A stretch of 64,000 bases of DNA from Methylobacterium organophilum. GTDB lineage: Bacteria; Pseudomonadota; Alphaproteobacteria; Rhizobiales; Beijerinckiaceae. The stretch covers positions 43,193 through 107,192 of the forward strand of contig NZ_BPQV01000017.1 of NCBI RefSeq assembly GCF_022179465.1, given 5' to 3'. Numbering within the stretch: position 1 is the first letter of the stretch; every line of letters starts with the position of its first letter. Under the pieces are notes generated by a model. It saw nothing but the letters and a program-made list of their open reading frames with translations, was not told where the DNA came from and did no database searches. The position numbers and the translations under genes are program-made. Shown here piece after piece: positions 1-10,842 of this stretch.

Positions 1-821
1 ACACGCTGGAGGAGCTGGAAGATGCGTTGATCCAGGCGGATTTCGGGGTCGAGACGGCCATGCGGATCTCCGAAGCCGTCGGCAAGGGGCGCTACGAGAA
101 GGGCATCTCCGCCGACGAAGTCCGCGCCATCCTCGCCACGGAGGTCGAGCGGGCCCTGGCTCCCGTCGCCCATCCCCTCGCGGTCGACGCGACCCGGAAA
201 CCCTTCGTGATCCTGATGGTCGGCGTGAACGGCGCCGGGAAGACCACCACCATCGGCAAGCTCGCCTCCAAGCTGAAGGCGGAGGGGCGCAGCGTGATGC
301 TGGCGGCCGGCGACACCTTCCGCGCCGCGGCGATCGAGCAGCTCAAGGTCTGGGGCGAGCGCACGGGCACGCCGGTGATCGGCGGCGCCCAGGGGGCGGA
401 TGCGGCCGGCCTCGCCTTCGACGCCCTGCAGCGGGCGAAGGAGGCGGGCACGGACGTGCTCCTGATCGACACCGCCGGCCGGCTCCAGAACAAGGCCGGG
501 CTGATGGCGGAGCTCGAGAAGGTGGTGCGGGTGATCCGCAAGCTCGACCCCGAGGCGCCCCACGCCGCGCTCCTCGTGCTCGACGCGACCGTCGGCCAGA
601 ACGCCCTCAGCCAGGTCGAGCTGTTCTCCCAGGCGGCGCCGATCAGCGGGCTGGTGATGACCAAGCTCGACGGCACGGCCCGGGGCGGCATCCTGGTGGC
701 GCTCGCGGCCAAGTTCGGCCTGCCGGTGCACTTCATCGGCGTCGGCGAGGGCGTGGAGGATCTGGAGCCCTTCGCGGCCCGGGATTTCGCCCGCGCCATC
801 GCCGGGCTGGAGAAGGATTAG
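1..821 (+). CDS. ftsY: Signal recognition particle receptor FtsY (5' truncated by window edge)
   Basis: SRP-receptor GTPase that docks ribosome-SRP complexes at the inner membrane for co-translational insertion. The reading frame is open from base 3, so the gene starts outside the window; only the end of the N domain and the whole G domain are present. Visible motifs are the P-loop GVNGAGKTTT, the DTFRAAAIEQL insertion-box region, LIDTAGR (G3) and TKLDGTARGG (G4 and closing loop), all in the order of SRP GTPases. The tail ends normally after GLEKD. The last four bases overlap the 3' end of the convergent vapC gene. The acidic N-terminal A domain, if present, is not visible. Confidence 0.97.
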   Translation, partial: TLEELEDALIQADFGVETAMRISEAVGKGRYEKGISADEVRAILATEVERALAPVAHPLAVDATRKPFVILMVGVNGAGKTTTIGKLASKLKAEGRSVMLAAGDTFRAAAIEQLKVWGERTGTPVIGGAQGADAAGLAFDALQRAKEAGTDVLLIDTAGRLQNKAGLMAELEKVVRVIRKLDPEAPHAALLVLDATVGQNALSQVELFSQAAPISGLVMTKLDGTARGGILVALAAKFGLPVHFIGVGEGVEDLEPFAARDFARAIAGLEKD

Positions 822-1216
822 GGCAGGGCCGGCGCGATGTCGGTGCGCGCGAAATCCGCGCCCTTGAACAGCAGCGGCGCATCCAGCGATTTCGCCAGGG
901 CGTAGGAGAAGCAATCGCCGAAATTCAGCCCGGCCGGATGCCGGCCCTTGCCGAACCGGGCAAAGGCATCCGCTGCGAGCCGGACGAGGGCGTGATCGAC
1001 GGGGTGGATGTCGATCTGCTCGCGGGCGAGCCAGGCGTCGAGATCCGCCCGGGCCGCCTGCCATCGGCCTATCACCATCGCGCATTCGAGATAGGTGGCA
1101 GCCGACATGACGCGGCGCGGTCGCGACCGCACGGCCTCGCTCAAGAGGTCGGCATCCGCCTCGTTCGCGAGGATCGCGATGAAGACAGACGTGTCGATGA
1201 CGTGGCAGTCGCTCAC
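818..1216 (-). CDS. vapC: PIN-domain ribonuclease toxin, VapC type
   Basis: Predicted toxin of a type II toxin-antitoxin pair; PIN-domain VapC proteins are Mg-dependent RNases that usually cut tRNA or rRNA. The 132-residue protein carries the acidic PIN residues in order: D8 (VIDTS), E44 (YLECA), D101 (NFGDCFSYALA) and D121 (GADF). The GDCFSYALA segment is typical of the VapC group paired with Rv0623-like antitoxins. Its start overlaps the antitoxin stop by four bases (ATGA), the usual translational coupling. Its stop overlaps the end of convergent ftsY by four bases. All catalytic positions are intact, so it is probably active; the RNA target cannot be read from sequence. Confidence 0.9.
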   Translation of the reverse strand: MSDCHVIDTSVFIAILANEADADLLSEAVRSRPRRVMSAATYLECAMVIGRWQAARADLDAWLAREQIDIHPVDHALVRLAADAFARFGKGRHPAGLNFGDCFSYALAKSLDAPLLFKGADFARTDIAPALP

Positions 1217-1473
1217 ACGGGCAGGCCGTTCTCGTCGTAGGCCAGGACCTCGTCGAGGGGGCGCGAATCAATCAGAACGCGCGCCTGCACGCTTTCCCGC
1301 AGGAGGCGGGCGGATTCCTTGGCATCCACGGGCATCCGTTCCCGACCAGGGGCGAGCCTGTCGCGCTCGCGGCGCAGGAGCTCGACGATCAGATCCGCCC
1401 GGTCCCGCCCCGTCGCCCGTTCCAGGTCGACGAGGAGGGCTTCGGCCTCCGGGTTCTCGATCCTGATCGTCAT
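1213..1473 (-). CDS. vapB: VapB-type antitoxin (Rv0623-like)
   Basis: Antitoxin for the adjacent VapC. The 86-residue protein begins with a short beta strand (TIRIENPEAEALL) followed by helical segments (ATGRDRADLIVELLRRERDRL), the layout of Rv0623/Psk-type transcription-factor antitoxins. The C-terminal tail (RPLDEVLAYDENGLPV) would wrap the toxin; the ending 'YDExGLPV' is common in this family. It lies directly upstream of vapC with a four-base overlap. Autoregulation of the pair is expected from the family, but I did not find a clear operator in the 200 bases upstream. Confidence 0.85.
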   Translation of the reverse strand: MTIRIENPEAEALLVDLERATGRDRADLIVELLRRERDRLAPGRERMPVDAKESARLLRESVQARVLIDSRPLDEVLAYDENGLPV

Positions 1474-1687
1474 GTCCGACCGTGGCGGCGCGATCGCCGC
1501 AGTTGGAGCGCGCTTCGTCGCAGTGGAGACCGCTTCGGCGTGAACGCGCGTTGTGACGGGGCCTGGAGCCGCGTCCGGTCCGAGGGGAGGGGCCCGGCTC
1601 TAGGAATACGCAACGCCCTGTCCTACACCCGCCGCGCCGCCGCCGCCATCACCGGCCGGACGCCGGCGAAGGCCACCAGAACGCCCG

Positions 1688-2299
1688 ATGAAGATCGAAT
1701 CCGTCCCGCCCCGCCGGCACCTGCCGCCGCTCCTCAAGCTCGCCCTGGAGCTCGGGCCGCTCGTCGTCTTCTTCCTCGTCAATTCCTATGCGGAGCGCTT
1801 CGGCGTCTCGCCCGACCAGAAGCTGTTCGTGGCGACCGGCGTCTTCATCGCGGCGACGGTGGTCGCGCTGGCCGCCCATTTCGCCCTGGTGCGCCGGCTG
1901 CCGGTGATGCCCCTCGTCTCGGGCGTCGTGGTGGTGGTGTTCGGCGGCCTGACGCTCGCGCTTCAGGACAAGACCTTCATCATGATGAAGCCGACCATCG
2001 TGAACGGCCTGTTCGGGGTGGTGCTGCTCGGCGGGCTGGCCTTCGGCCGCTCGCTGCTCTCCGTCGCCCTCGACAGCATGTTCAACCTCACCGAGGAGGG
2101 CTGGCGCAAGCTCACCTTCCGCTGGGGCGTGTTCTTCCTGGCCCTGGCCGTCCTCAACGAGGCGGTCTGGCGCACGCAGACGGAAGACTTCTGGGTCAGC
2201 TTCAAGGTGTTCGGCATCATGCCGCTCACCATCGCCTTCGCGCTGGCCCAGACGCCCCTGCTGATGCGCTACGAGCGCAAGGACAAGGCCGAGGCCTGA
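1688..2299 (+). CDS. yciB: Inner membrane septation protein A / YciB family
   Basis: A 203-residue polytopic membrane protein of the YciB/IspZ (septation protein A) family, implicated in cell envelope synthesis and septation. Visible features are a short hydrophilic N-terminus, the segment [20 protein letters not shown], several hydrophobic helices, and the family motif [17 protein letters not shown] followed by the [17 protein letters not shown] region. Length fits the family (about 180-210). The stop lies only four bases from the stop of the convergent ccmG gene, leaving almost no room for a terminator. Its position between ftsY and cytochrome c maturation genes is the arrangement I expect in Hyphomicrobiales. 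Confidence 0.93.
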   Translation: MKIESVPPRRHLPPLLKLALELGPLVVFFLVNSYAERFGVSPDQKLFVATGVFIAATVVALAAHFALVRRLPVMPLVSGVVVVVFGGLTLALQDKTFIMMKPTIVNGLFGVVLLGGLAFGRSLLSVALDSMFNLTEEGWRKLTFRWGVFFLALAVLNEAVWRTQTEDFWVSFKVFGIMPLTIAFALAQTPLLMRYERKDKAEA

Positions 2300-2303
2300 T
2301 CCG

Positions 2304-2918
2304 TCACGGGGAGGCCGCCGCGATCTTGCCCGCGGCGCGGATCTTGGCGAGCACGTCGCCGTAATTCTCCGCGGTCACGATGCCGACGAGCTTGTCGCGG
2401 ATCGTGCCGTCCGGCCCGATGATGAACGTCTCCGGCACGCCGTAGACCCCGAAATCGATGCCGACGCGGCCGCTCGCATCCGCGCCCACCGCGGCGAAGG
2501 GGACGCCGTTGCGCGCCAGGAAGCGACGCCCGGCCTCGGCGCCATCCTTGTAGTCGATGCCGACCAAGCGAATGCCGGGCTCCCGGGACAGGCGCATCAG
2601 CATCGGGTGCTCGACCTGGCAGGGCGCACACCAGGAGGCCCAGAAGTTCAGGACCGTCACCTGGCCCTTGAGATCGGCGGAGGACAGGCCCGGCACCGGC
2701 TGCCCCTCGGCCGAGAGGCCGGCGACGGGACCGAGATCGAAAGCCGGGACGGGCTTGCCGATCAGCGCGGAGGGAAGCGCCTGCGGATCGACGCCCGAAT
2801 GCAGCCGCAGGAAGAACAGGCCGGCGAGGATCGCGAAGACCAGCACCGGCAGCAGGACCAGCAGCGAGCGCCGCACCGGCTCCGCCGGGGCGTCGTGGGG
2901 GGAGGGGGTCTCGCTCAT
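2304..2918 (-). CDS. ccmG: Cytochrome c maturation thiol:disulfide oxidoreductase CcmG/DsbE
   Basis: Periplasmic, membrane-anchored thioredoxin-like protein that keeps apocytochrome c haem-binding cysteines reduced for haem ligation. The 204-residue protein has one N-terminal membrane anchor (LLVLLPVLVFAILAGLFFL, about residues 19-37). Its thioredoxin fold carries the active site WASWCAPCQVEHP and the typical DsbE segments GVYGVPETFIIGPDGTI and GKPVPAFDL. The start overlaps the end of ccmD by four bases (ATGA), so it is the third gene of a ccmC-ccmD-ccmG operon. A gain in disulfide-reducing power through CcdA/DsbD would be needed and is not encoded here. Confidence 0.96.
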   Translation of the reverse strand: MSETPSPHDAPAEPVRRSLLVLLPVLVFAILAGLFFLRLHSGVDPQALPSALIGKPVPAFDLGPVAGLSAEGQPVPGLSSADLKGQVTVLNFWASWCAPCQVEHPMLMRLSREPGIRLVGIDYKDGAEAGRRFLARNGVPFAAVGADASGRVGIDFGVYGVPETFIIGPDGTIRDKLVGIVTAENYGDVLAKIRAAGKIAAASP

Positions 2919-3082
2919 GGCCGCGGCGGCGTCCGGCTCGCTTCGAGGGCGGCCAGCGCCCGGTTCTGCGCCCGGCGGTCGCGCCAGGCGTTGAGGATGA
3001 GGCCCGCGATCACGAGGGCCGTGAAGCCGTAGGCGCCGAGGATGAAGCCCGCATGGGGGCCGAGCTGGGCGGTCAGGTCCAT
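2915..3082 (-). CDS. ccmD: Haem exporter protein CcmD
   Basis: Small (55-residue) single-span membrane protein that helps release holo-CcmE from the CcmABCD complex. From the ATG at 3082 the protein starts MDLTAQLGPHAGFILGAYG, has one membrane helix (FILGAYGFTALVIAGLILNAW) and ends in a charged, Arg-rich cytoplasmic tail. That is the standard CcmD layout. An upstream in-frame start at 3148 would add 22 residues reaching into ccmC, which is unlikely. It sits 10 bases after ccmC and overlaps ccmG by four bases, which supports the call despite weak conservation of such short proteins. Confidence 0.88.
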   Translation of the reverse strand: MDLTAQLGPHAGFILGAYGFTALVIAGLILNAWRDRRAQNRALAALEASRTPPRP

Positions 3083-3092
3083 CGTGACACCC

Positions 3093-3884
3093 TCAGACCG
3101 GCTGGCCCACGGGAAGGGGCGATGCCGGCGCCATGGCGGCCCCTGCATCGAGCCGCTCGGCCTCGCGGATCGTCAGCGCCCGCACCCGGCGGCGCAGGAT
3201 CTCCGTGCGCATGCCGTAGAGATGCAGGCTCACGCCCAGCAGGGTGAAGGCGAGGATCATCGCGAGCAGCGGATAGAGCATCGACGGATCGATGGTCGAG
3301 CCGCCCATGCGCAGGATCGAGGCCGGCTGGTGCAGCGTCGACCACCAGTTCACGGAGAACTTGATGATCGGCAGGTTCACCGCCCCCACCAGCGTGAGGA
3401 TGGCGATGGCACGGGCCGCCCGGTTGGGATCCTCGATGGTGCGCCACAGGGCGATGATGCCGCAATAGATCAGGAACAGGATCAGCATTGAGGTCAGCCG
3501 GGCATCCCAGACCCAGTAGGTGCCCCACATCGGCTTGCCCCAGAGCGAGCCGGTGACGAGGCAGACCAGGGTGAACATCGCCCCGATCGGCGCCGCGGCC
3601 CGCTGCGCCACATCGGCCAACGGATGCCGCCAGACCAGCGTACCGATCGCCGAGACCGCCATCGCGCCGTAGAAGAACACCCCGAGCCAGGCCGCGGGCA
3701 CGTGGATGTACATGATCCGCACGGTCTCGCCCTGCTGGTAGTCCGGCGGCACCACGAACCAGGTGAGATAGAGCCCGGCGGCGATCAGAAGCGCCGAGGC
3801 AGCCGCGAGCCAGGGCAGCAGGCGCCCCGACCAGCGCATGAAGTGCCCCGGATGGGCGAGGCGGTTCCAGAAGGCGGTCCACAT
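3093..3884 (-). CDS. ccmC: Haem exporter / haem-handling membrane protein CcmC
   Basis: Multi-span inner-membrane protein that presents haem at the periplasmic face and loads it onto CcmE during c-type cytochrome maturation. The 263-residue protein has six hydrophobic helices and the tryptophan-rich WWD motif WGTYWVWDARLTS in a periplasmic loop, with the flanking VHVPAAWLG region that carries a haem-ligand His. Length matches the family (about 240-260). It is the first gene of the ccmC-ccmD-ccmG block; the block is transcribed away from the transglutaminase-like gene at 4149, leaving a 264-base divergent promoter region. Confidence 0.97.
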   Translation of the reverse strand: MWTAFWNRLAHPGHFMRWSGRLLPWLAAASALLIAAGLYLTWFVVPPDYQQGETVRIMYIHVPAAWLGVFFYGAMAVSAIGTLVWRHPLADVAQRAAAPIGAMFTLVCLVTGSLWGKPMWGTYWVWDARLTSMLILFLIYCGIIALWRTIEDPNRAARAIAILTLVGAVNLPIIKFSVNWWSTLHQPASILRMGGSTIDPSMLYPLLAMILAFTLLGVSLHLYGMRTEILRRRVRALTIREAERLDAGAAMAPASPLPVGQPV

Positions 3885-4148
3885 GCCGCCCGTTTACCGC
3901 GCTGTGCGGTGCACCAGCAATGCACGAGGCCGGCACCGCGACGGTGCGTCCAACGCCGCTCGGATCGTGCCCCGACGCTTCAACCCGACGCGCGGAAAGG
4001 ACCGAACCGGTCCCGGCCGCCCGGAGCGAAACTCCTTGCCCTGCGCAACATTTGTGCAGCGCTCTCCCCTCTATCCGCAGGCGCGGCTGGAACAGCGCGC
4101 GCGCAGGGATGTTCTGGGGGTTCACATTGTCGACCTGTGGACCCCAAG

Positions 4149-4988
4149 ATGCTGATCCGAACCGGCTTCACGATCGCCTTCGAGACCGTGCGCTCCACCC
4201 CGATGTCCCTACTTCTGAACGTGCGCCCGGAGCGTCAGCCGGATCTCGTGACGCCTGAGACCATCCGGTTCGACCCGCCGGTCGAGGTGCGGCAGCATCG
4301 CGATGCCTTCGGCAATGTCGCCACCCGCCTCGTCGCGCCAGCCGGGCGCATCGCCATGTCGGCGGATTTCGTGATCCGGGATTCCGGCGAGCCGGATCCG
4401 GTCGTGCCGGAGGCGCGCCAGTTCCCCGTCGAGGACCTGCCCGACGACGTGCTGCCCTACCTGATGGGCAGCCGCTACTGCGACACCGACAAGCTCTGCG
4501 CCACCGCCTGGCAGCTCTTCGGTCAGACGCCGGAGGGCTGGGCGCGGGTGCAGGCGATCGTCGACTACGCCCATGAGCGGATCCGCTTCGACTACATGCA
4601 GGCGGATGCGACCCGCAGCGCCGCGGAGGGTCACGCCCAGCAGGTCGGCGTCTGCCGGGACTTCGCCCATCTCGCCATCACGCTGTGCCGTTGCATGAAC
4701 ATCCCGGCGCGCTACTGCACGGGCTATCTCGGCGATATCGGCGTGCCGAAGGATCCCGCGCCGATGGATTTCTCCGCCTGGTTCGAGGCCTATCTCGACG
4801 GGCGCTGGTACGCCTTCGACGCCCGGCACAACCGCCCGCGCATCGGCCGGATCGTGATGGCGCGGGGACGCGATGCCACCGACTGCGCCATCACCACCAG
4901 CTTCGGCTCCGCCAAGCTCGTCACCTTCCAGGTCCATACCGACGAGGTCGAACCGGAAGACGCCGCGCTCTCCCGCCGAGCCGCCTGA
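4149..4988 (+). CDS. Transglutaminase-like family protein (COG1305 type)
   Basis: A 279-residue cytoplasmic protein with an N-terminal beta-rich domain and a transglutaminase-like (papain-fold) core. The core shows the nucleophile region QQVGVCRDFAHLA, the conserved IPARYCTGYLGDIG strand and GRWYAFDARHNRPRIGR, which would supply the Asp. The His usually found in 'HAWxE' is Ser here (MDFSAWFEAYL); I recall close relatives sharing this, so catalysis may use another residue or be altered. The start at 4149 was chosen because the protein then begins with the normal N-terminal strand. Whether it acts as a protease, amidase or transglutaminase is unknown. It sits between the two halves of the ccm cluster with no obvious link to it. 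Confidence 0.82.
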   Translation: MLIRTGFTIAFETVRSTPMSLLLNVRPERQPDLVTPETIRFDPPVEVRQHRDAFGNVATRLVAPAGRIAMSADFVIRDSGEPDPVVPEARQFPVEDLPDDVLPYLMGSRYCDTDKLCATAWQLFGQTPEGWARVQAIVDYAHERIRFDYMQADATRSAAEGHAQQVGVCRDFAHLAITLCRCMNIPARYCTGYLGDIGVPKDPAPMDFSAWFEAYLDGRWYAFDARHNRPRIGRIVMARGRDATDCAITTSFGSAKLVTFQVHTDEVEPEDAALSRRAA

Positions 4989-5059
4989 GCCATCCACCTC
5001 CCGGTTCGCGCCCCTTCGCGGCCGCTTGCGTGAAGCCGCCCCGCGCCGCATAGGCGGAG

Positions 5060-5090
5060 CGCCCGCTCCGACACGCGGTCGGAGCGGGCG
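5060..5090. terminator. Strong 13-bp hairpin between the transglutaminase-like gene and ccmA
   Basis: Bases 5060-5072 pair perfectly with 5078-5090 (arms CGCCCGCTCCGAC and GTCGGAGCGGGCG) around a five-base loop. No T run follows on either strand, so it is not a classic rho-independent terminator, but its position just after a stop and before ccmA suggests an end-of-transcript or mRNA-stabilising hairpin. Confidence 0.5.
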
Positions 5091-5107
5091 AACATGCGGG
5101 CGGATCG

Positions 5108-5758
5108 TTGCGGCTGATCGTCGAGAACCTGGCCTGCCGCCGCTCCGGGCGCCGCGTCTTCGAGCGCCTGTCCTTCGCGCTCTCCGACCGGGAGGCGCTG
5201 ATGGTCACCGGCCGCAACGGCGCCGGCAAGTCGAGCCTCCTCGCCATGCTCGCGGGACGCCTGAAGCCCGCCTCGGGCACGATCCGCGTCGAGGGCGTCG
5301 GCGAGCGCACCCTGCCGGAATGCCTGCACGTGGTCGGCCACCGCGACGGGCTGAAGACCGCGCTGACCGCCGGTGAGAACCTCGCCTTCGCCCGCGATCT
5401 CCTCGGCGCGCCGACCCTGAGCCCCCGCGATGCGCTGGCGGCGCTCGGCCTCGCCCATGCCCTGGACCTGCCGGTCGGCTACCTCTCGGCCGGGCAGCGG
5501 CGGCGGGTGGCGCTCGCCCGCCTCCTCGTCTGCCGGCGCCCGCTCTGGCTCCTCGACGAGCCGACCGCCGCCCTCGACACCGCCTCGCAGGCCGTGCTGG
5601 CCGGCCTGATGGCGCGCCACCGGGACGAGGGCGGCCTGATCGTCGCCGCGACCCATCAGGCGATGGGGCTGGAGGACGCGACGGAGCTGCGCATCGCCCC
5701 CCCCGCCGCATCCGCCCCGGCCGACGCGGCGGCCTCGGACTGGGAGACCTGGTCGTGA
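5108..5758 (+). CDS. ccmA: Haem exporter ATP-binding protein CcmA
   Basis: ATPase subunit of the CcmABCD complex, which drives release of haem-loaded CcmE from CcmC. The 216-residue protein has Walker A GRNGAGKSS, the ABC signature LSAGQRRRVALARLL, Walker B LWLLDEP and a switch His in VAATHQ. Its small size and the N-terminal segment LACRRSGRRVFERLSFALSD are typical of CcmA. The likely start is a TTG at 5108; no in-frame ATG lies close upstream. It overlaps ccmB by four bases. ccmA-ccmB run opposite to ccmC-ccmD-ccmG, so the complex is made from two transcripts. Confidence 0.95.
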   Translation: MRLIVENLACRRSGRRVFERLSFALSDREALMVTGRNGAGKSSLLAMLAGRLKPASGTIRVEGVGERTLPECLHVVGHRDGLKTALTAGENLAFARDLLGAPTLSPRDALAALGLAHALDLPVGYLSAGQRRRVALARLLVCRRPLWLLDEPTAALDTASQAVLAGLMARHRDEGGLIVAATHQAMGLEDATELRIAPPAASAPADAAASDWETWS

Positions 5759-6423
5759 TCCGCGCCGTGGCGGCGCTGGTGCGCCGGGACCTCCTGCTCG
5801 CCGCCCGGGTCGGCGGCTCGGGGGCGCTTTCCCTCGTCTTCTTCCTGATGATCGTGGCGCTGGTGCCCTTCGCCCTGGGGCCCGACCTGAACCTGCTCTC
5901 GCGGATCGGCCCGGCGATCCTCTGGCTGGCCGCGGTGCTCGCGACGCTGATCGGGCTCGACCGGCTCTTCCAGGCCGACGAGGAGGACGGCTCCCTCGAC
6001 CTGATGACGGGCTCGCCCGCCCCCGTGGAGCTGGTCGTGCTCGCCAAGGTGCTGGCCCACTGGCTGACCACGGGCCTGCCGCTCGCCCTGGTCTCGCCCC
6101 TGTTCGGCCTGCTGGTGGCGCTCTCGCCCACCGGCATGGGGGCGACCGCCCTGACGCTGCTCGTCGGCACCCCGGCGCTCACCTTCATCGGCGCGGTCGG
6201 CGCCGCGCTCACCGCCTCGATCCGCCGCGGCGGCCTGATCCTGGCGGTGCTGGTGCTGCCGCTGATGATCCCGACCCTGATCTTCGGCGTCTCGGCGAGC
6301 GAGGCCGCCCTCGGCGGCACCGTTCCCTTCGCCACGCCGCTCACGATCCTGGCAGCCCTCAGCCTGATTGCCGCGGTCATCGGCACGCTCGCCGCCGCCG
6401 CCGCCCTGCGCTGGTCGGAATAA
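5755..6423 (+). CDS. ccmB: Haem exporter membrane protein CcmB
   Basis: Membrane subunit of the CcmABCD complex. The 222-residue protein has an Arg-rich start (IRAVAALVRRDLLLAARVGG), six hydrophobic helices and the conserved LFQADEEDGSLDLM segment and SPLFGLLVALS region of CcmB. It starts with GTG at 5755 and is coupled to ccmA by a four-base overlap. Length matches the family (about 220). No ccmE, ccmF or ccmH is in this window, so the remaining maturation genes lie elsewhere. Confidence 0.95.
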   Translation: MIRAVAALVRRDLLLAARVGGSGALSLVFFLMIVALVPFALGPDLNLLSRIGPAILWLAAVLATLIGLDRLFQADEEDGSLDLMTGSPAPVELVVLAKVLAHWLTTGLPLALVSPLFGLLVALSPTGMGATALTLLVGTPALTFIGAVGAALTASIRRGGLILAVLVLPLMIPTLIFGVSASEAALGGTVPFATPLTILAALSLIAAVIGTLAAAAALRWSE

Positions 6424-6655
6424 TAGGGCGGCGCGGAGGACGAGACGGCGGCAGCCAGGCGGACCAGATTTTTGTAAAGGCTCCGGAAACCGGGGGCAGC
6501 GATCCCGAGTTCCTGCCGCGACAACGACGAAGCTCGGCGGACCGGGGCGCTCGCCCCCCGGTGAACGCCGACCGCGCCCCCTCGACATCTCTGACGGCCG
6601 CTCCGCCGACCCGCACGCCACGGGCGCGGCCGGAACCGGGCCTGGAACGACACCG

Positions 6656-7720
6656 ATGAAGCTCTTCAAGTGCCAGTCCTGCGGCAACGTCCTGTATTTC
6701 GAGAACCGCACCTGCGAGCGCTGCGGCCATCGCCTCGGCTATCTGCCGGAGATGGACACGCTCTCCGCGGTGTCGCCGGCCGGCGACAACAACTCCTTCA
6801 CGCCCCTGGCCGCGCCTGAGACGCCGCGCTTCTTCTGCACCAACGCCCAGCACGACGCCTGCAACTGGCTGGTGCCGCCCGGCTCCACCGACGCCTTCTG
6901 CCTGGCCTGCCGCCACAACGGCATCGTGCCGGACCTGAGCGTGCCGGAGAACCTCATCCACTGGCGCGAGATGGAATTCGCCAAGCACCGGCTGATCTAC
7001 TCGCTCCTGCGCTGGAAACTGCCCCTCGTGACCCGGGCCGAGGATCCCGAGCACGGTCTGATCTTCAACTTCCTGGCCGATCCGCCCAGCGCCGACGGGC
7101 CGAAGGTGATGACGGGCCATGAGAACGGCGTGATCACCATCGCCCTGGTCGAGGCCGACCCGGCCGAGCGGGAGAAGCGGCGCAAGGCCATGGGCGAGCC
7201 CTACCGGACCCTGCTCGGCCATTTCCGGCACGAGGTCGGGCACCATTACTGGGACGTGCTGGTGCGCGATGCCGGCAAGCTCGGGGCCTGCCGGGCCGTC
7301 TTCGGCGACGATTCGCAGGATTACGGCGCGGCGCTCAAGCGCCACTACGAGCAGGGCACGCCGCCGAACTGGCGGGAGAACTTCGTCTCGGCCTACGCCA
7401 CCACCCACCCCTGGGAAGACTTCGCCGAGACCTGGGCCCACTATCTCCACATCGTCGACACCCTGGAAATGGCGAGCGCCTTCGGCATGCAGGTGCAGCC
7501 CCTGCTCGATTCCCACGGCGAACTCGCCGCACGGGTCGATTTCGATCCCTACCGGGCCGAGGGCATCCAGCAGATCATCGATGCCTGGCTGCCCTTCGTC
7601 TTCGCCATGAACAGCGTCAGCCGGGCCATGGGCGAGACCGATCTCTACCCCTTCGTGCTCGCGCCGCCCGTGGTGACGAAGCTCGGCTTCATCCACGACC
7701 TCGTGCACGGCCGGGTCTGA
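6656..7720 (+). CDS. Zinc-ribbon protein with putative zinc-metallopeptidase domain (DUF2248-like)
   Basis: A 354-residue cytoplasmic protein. It begins with a zinc ribbon (CQSCGN...CERCGHRLGYLPEMDTLSA) and has a second Cys pair around residues 60-85 (FFCTNAQHDACNWLV, FCLACRHNG). Its core carries an HExxH-like zinc site, FRHEVGHHYWDVLV, with a downstream acidic segment WEDFAETWAHYLHIVDTLE that could give the third ligand. Such 'putative zinc-binding peptidase' proteins are common in Alphaproteobacteria, but their substrate is unknown. The ATG at 6656 was chosen because the zinc ribbon starts immediately. A 230-base gap separates it from ccmB; it stands alone. Confidence 0.85.
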   Translation: MKLFKCQSCGNVLYFENRTCERCGHRLGYLPEMDTLSAVSPAGDNNSFTPLAAPETPRFFCTNAQHDACNWLVPPGSTDAFCLACRHNGIVPDLSVPENLIHWREMEFAKHRLIYSLLRWKLPLVTRAEDPEHGLIFNFLADPPSADGPKVMTGHENGVITIALVEADPAEREKRRKAMGEPYRTLLGHFRHEVGHHYWDVLVRDAGKLGACRAVFGDDSQDYGAALKRHYEQGTPPNWRENFVSAYATTHPWEDFAETWAHYLHIVDTLEMASAFGMQVQPLLDSHGELAARVDFDPYRAEGIQQIIDAWLPFVFAMNSVSRAMGETDLYPFVLAPPVVTKLGFIHDLVHGRV

Positions 7721-7941
7721 GCGGGCGCCCGCCTCGGCGGCGGACGCGCCGGAATGAAAGGGGAAAGGGGCGCGCGCGGCCGCGCGACGCTGGCGGCCAG
7801 ATTCGAAACGTTCTATACGGGCGGCGGCTGCGCCGCGCGACCCCTCAGGGCGTCCAAACCGCCCCTCGCGCACCATCCTACCCGGGCACCCCCGGGGCGG
7901 CGCGCGCTCTTTGGAGCGCTTCCAGCCGAACACCTCGTGTG

Positions 7942-7960
7942 GCGCAGGTTATGCCTGCGC
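7942..7960. promoter_or_regulatory. Hairpin in the acnA leader
   Basis: GCGCAGG (7942-7948) and CCTGCGC (7954-7960) form a perfect 7-bp inverted repeat with loop TTATG, 34 bases upstream of the acnA GTG. It could be an operator half-site pair or a leader hairpin. No regulator can be assigned from sequence. Confidence 0.3.
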
Positions 7961-7994
7961 GTGTTCGCAACGCCAGCTTAGGATCCGACCCGCC

Positions 7995-10694
<2,700 letters not shown>

Positions 10695-10720
10695 GCGCAC
10701 CCGTCTCGAACGATGCGGAA

Positions 10721-10746
10721 AGGCCTCCCTCCGGGGAGGCCTTTTT
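10721..10746 (+). terminator. Rho-independent terminator of acnA
   Basis: AGGCCTCCC pairs with GGGAGGCCT-type sequence (arms 10721-10729 and 10734-10742, loop TCCG), followed by a T run ending at 10746. It lies 26 bases after the acnA stop and insulates the PadR regulator promoter that follows. Confidence 0.88.
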
Positions 10747-10783
10747 CGTTTCGGAGGTCGCGGAACCAGAAAGGGGCTTGCCG

Positions 10784-10834
10784 TCGATCCTGTTTCGATA
10801 TATCTAAAAATACGACATATCGAAACAGGATCGA
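10784..10834. promoter_or_regulatory. Perfect 18-bp inverted repeat, likely PadR-family operator
   Basis: TCGATCCTGTTTCGATAT (10784-10801) is repeated exactly as its reverse complement at 10817-10834, with an AT-rich 15-base spacer. The right arm ends eight bases before the ATG of the PadR-type gene at 10843, so a bound repressor would cover its promoter or ribosome site. PadR regulators, including the E. coli YqjI type, are known to bind long dyads in their own promoters, so autoregulation is the simplest reading. The AT-rich spacer may hold the -10 region. Confidence 0.72.
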
Positions 10835-10842
10835 ATCATCCC

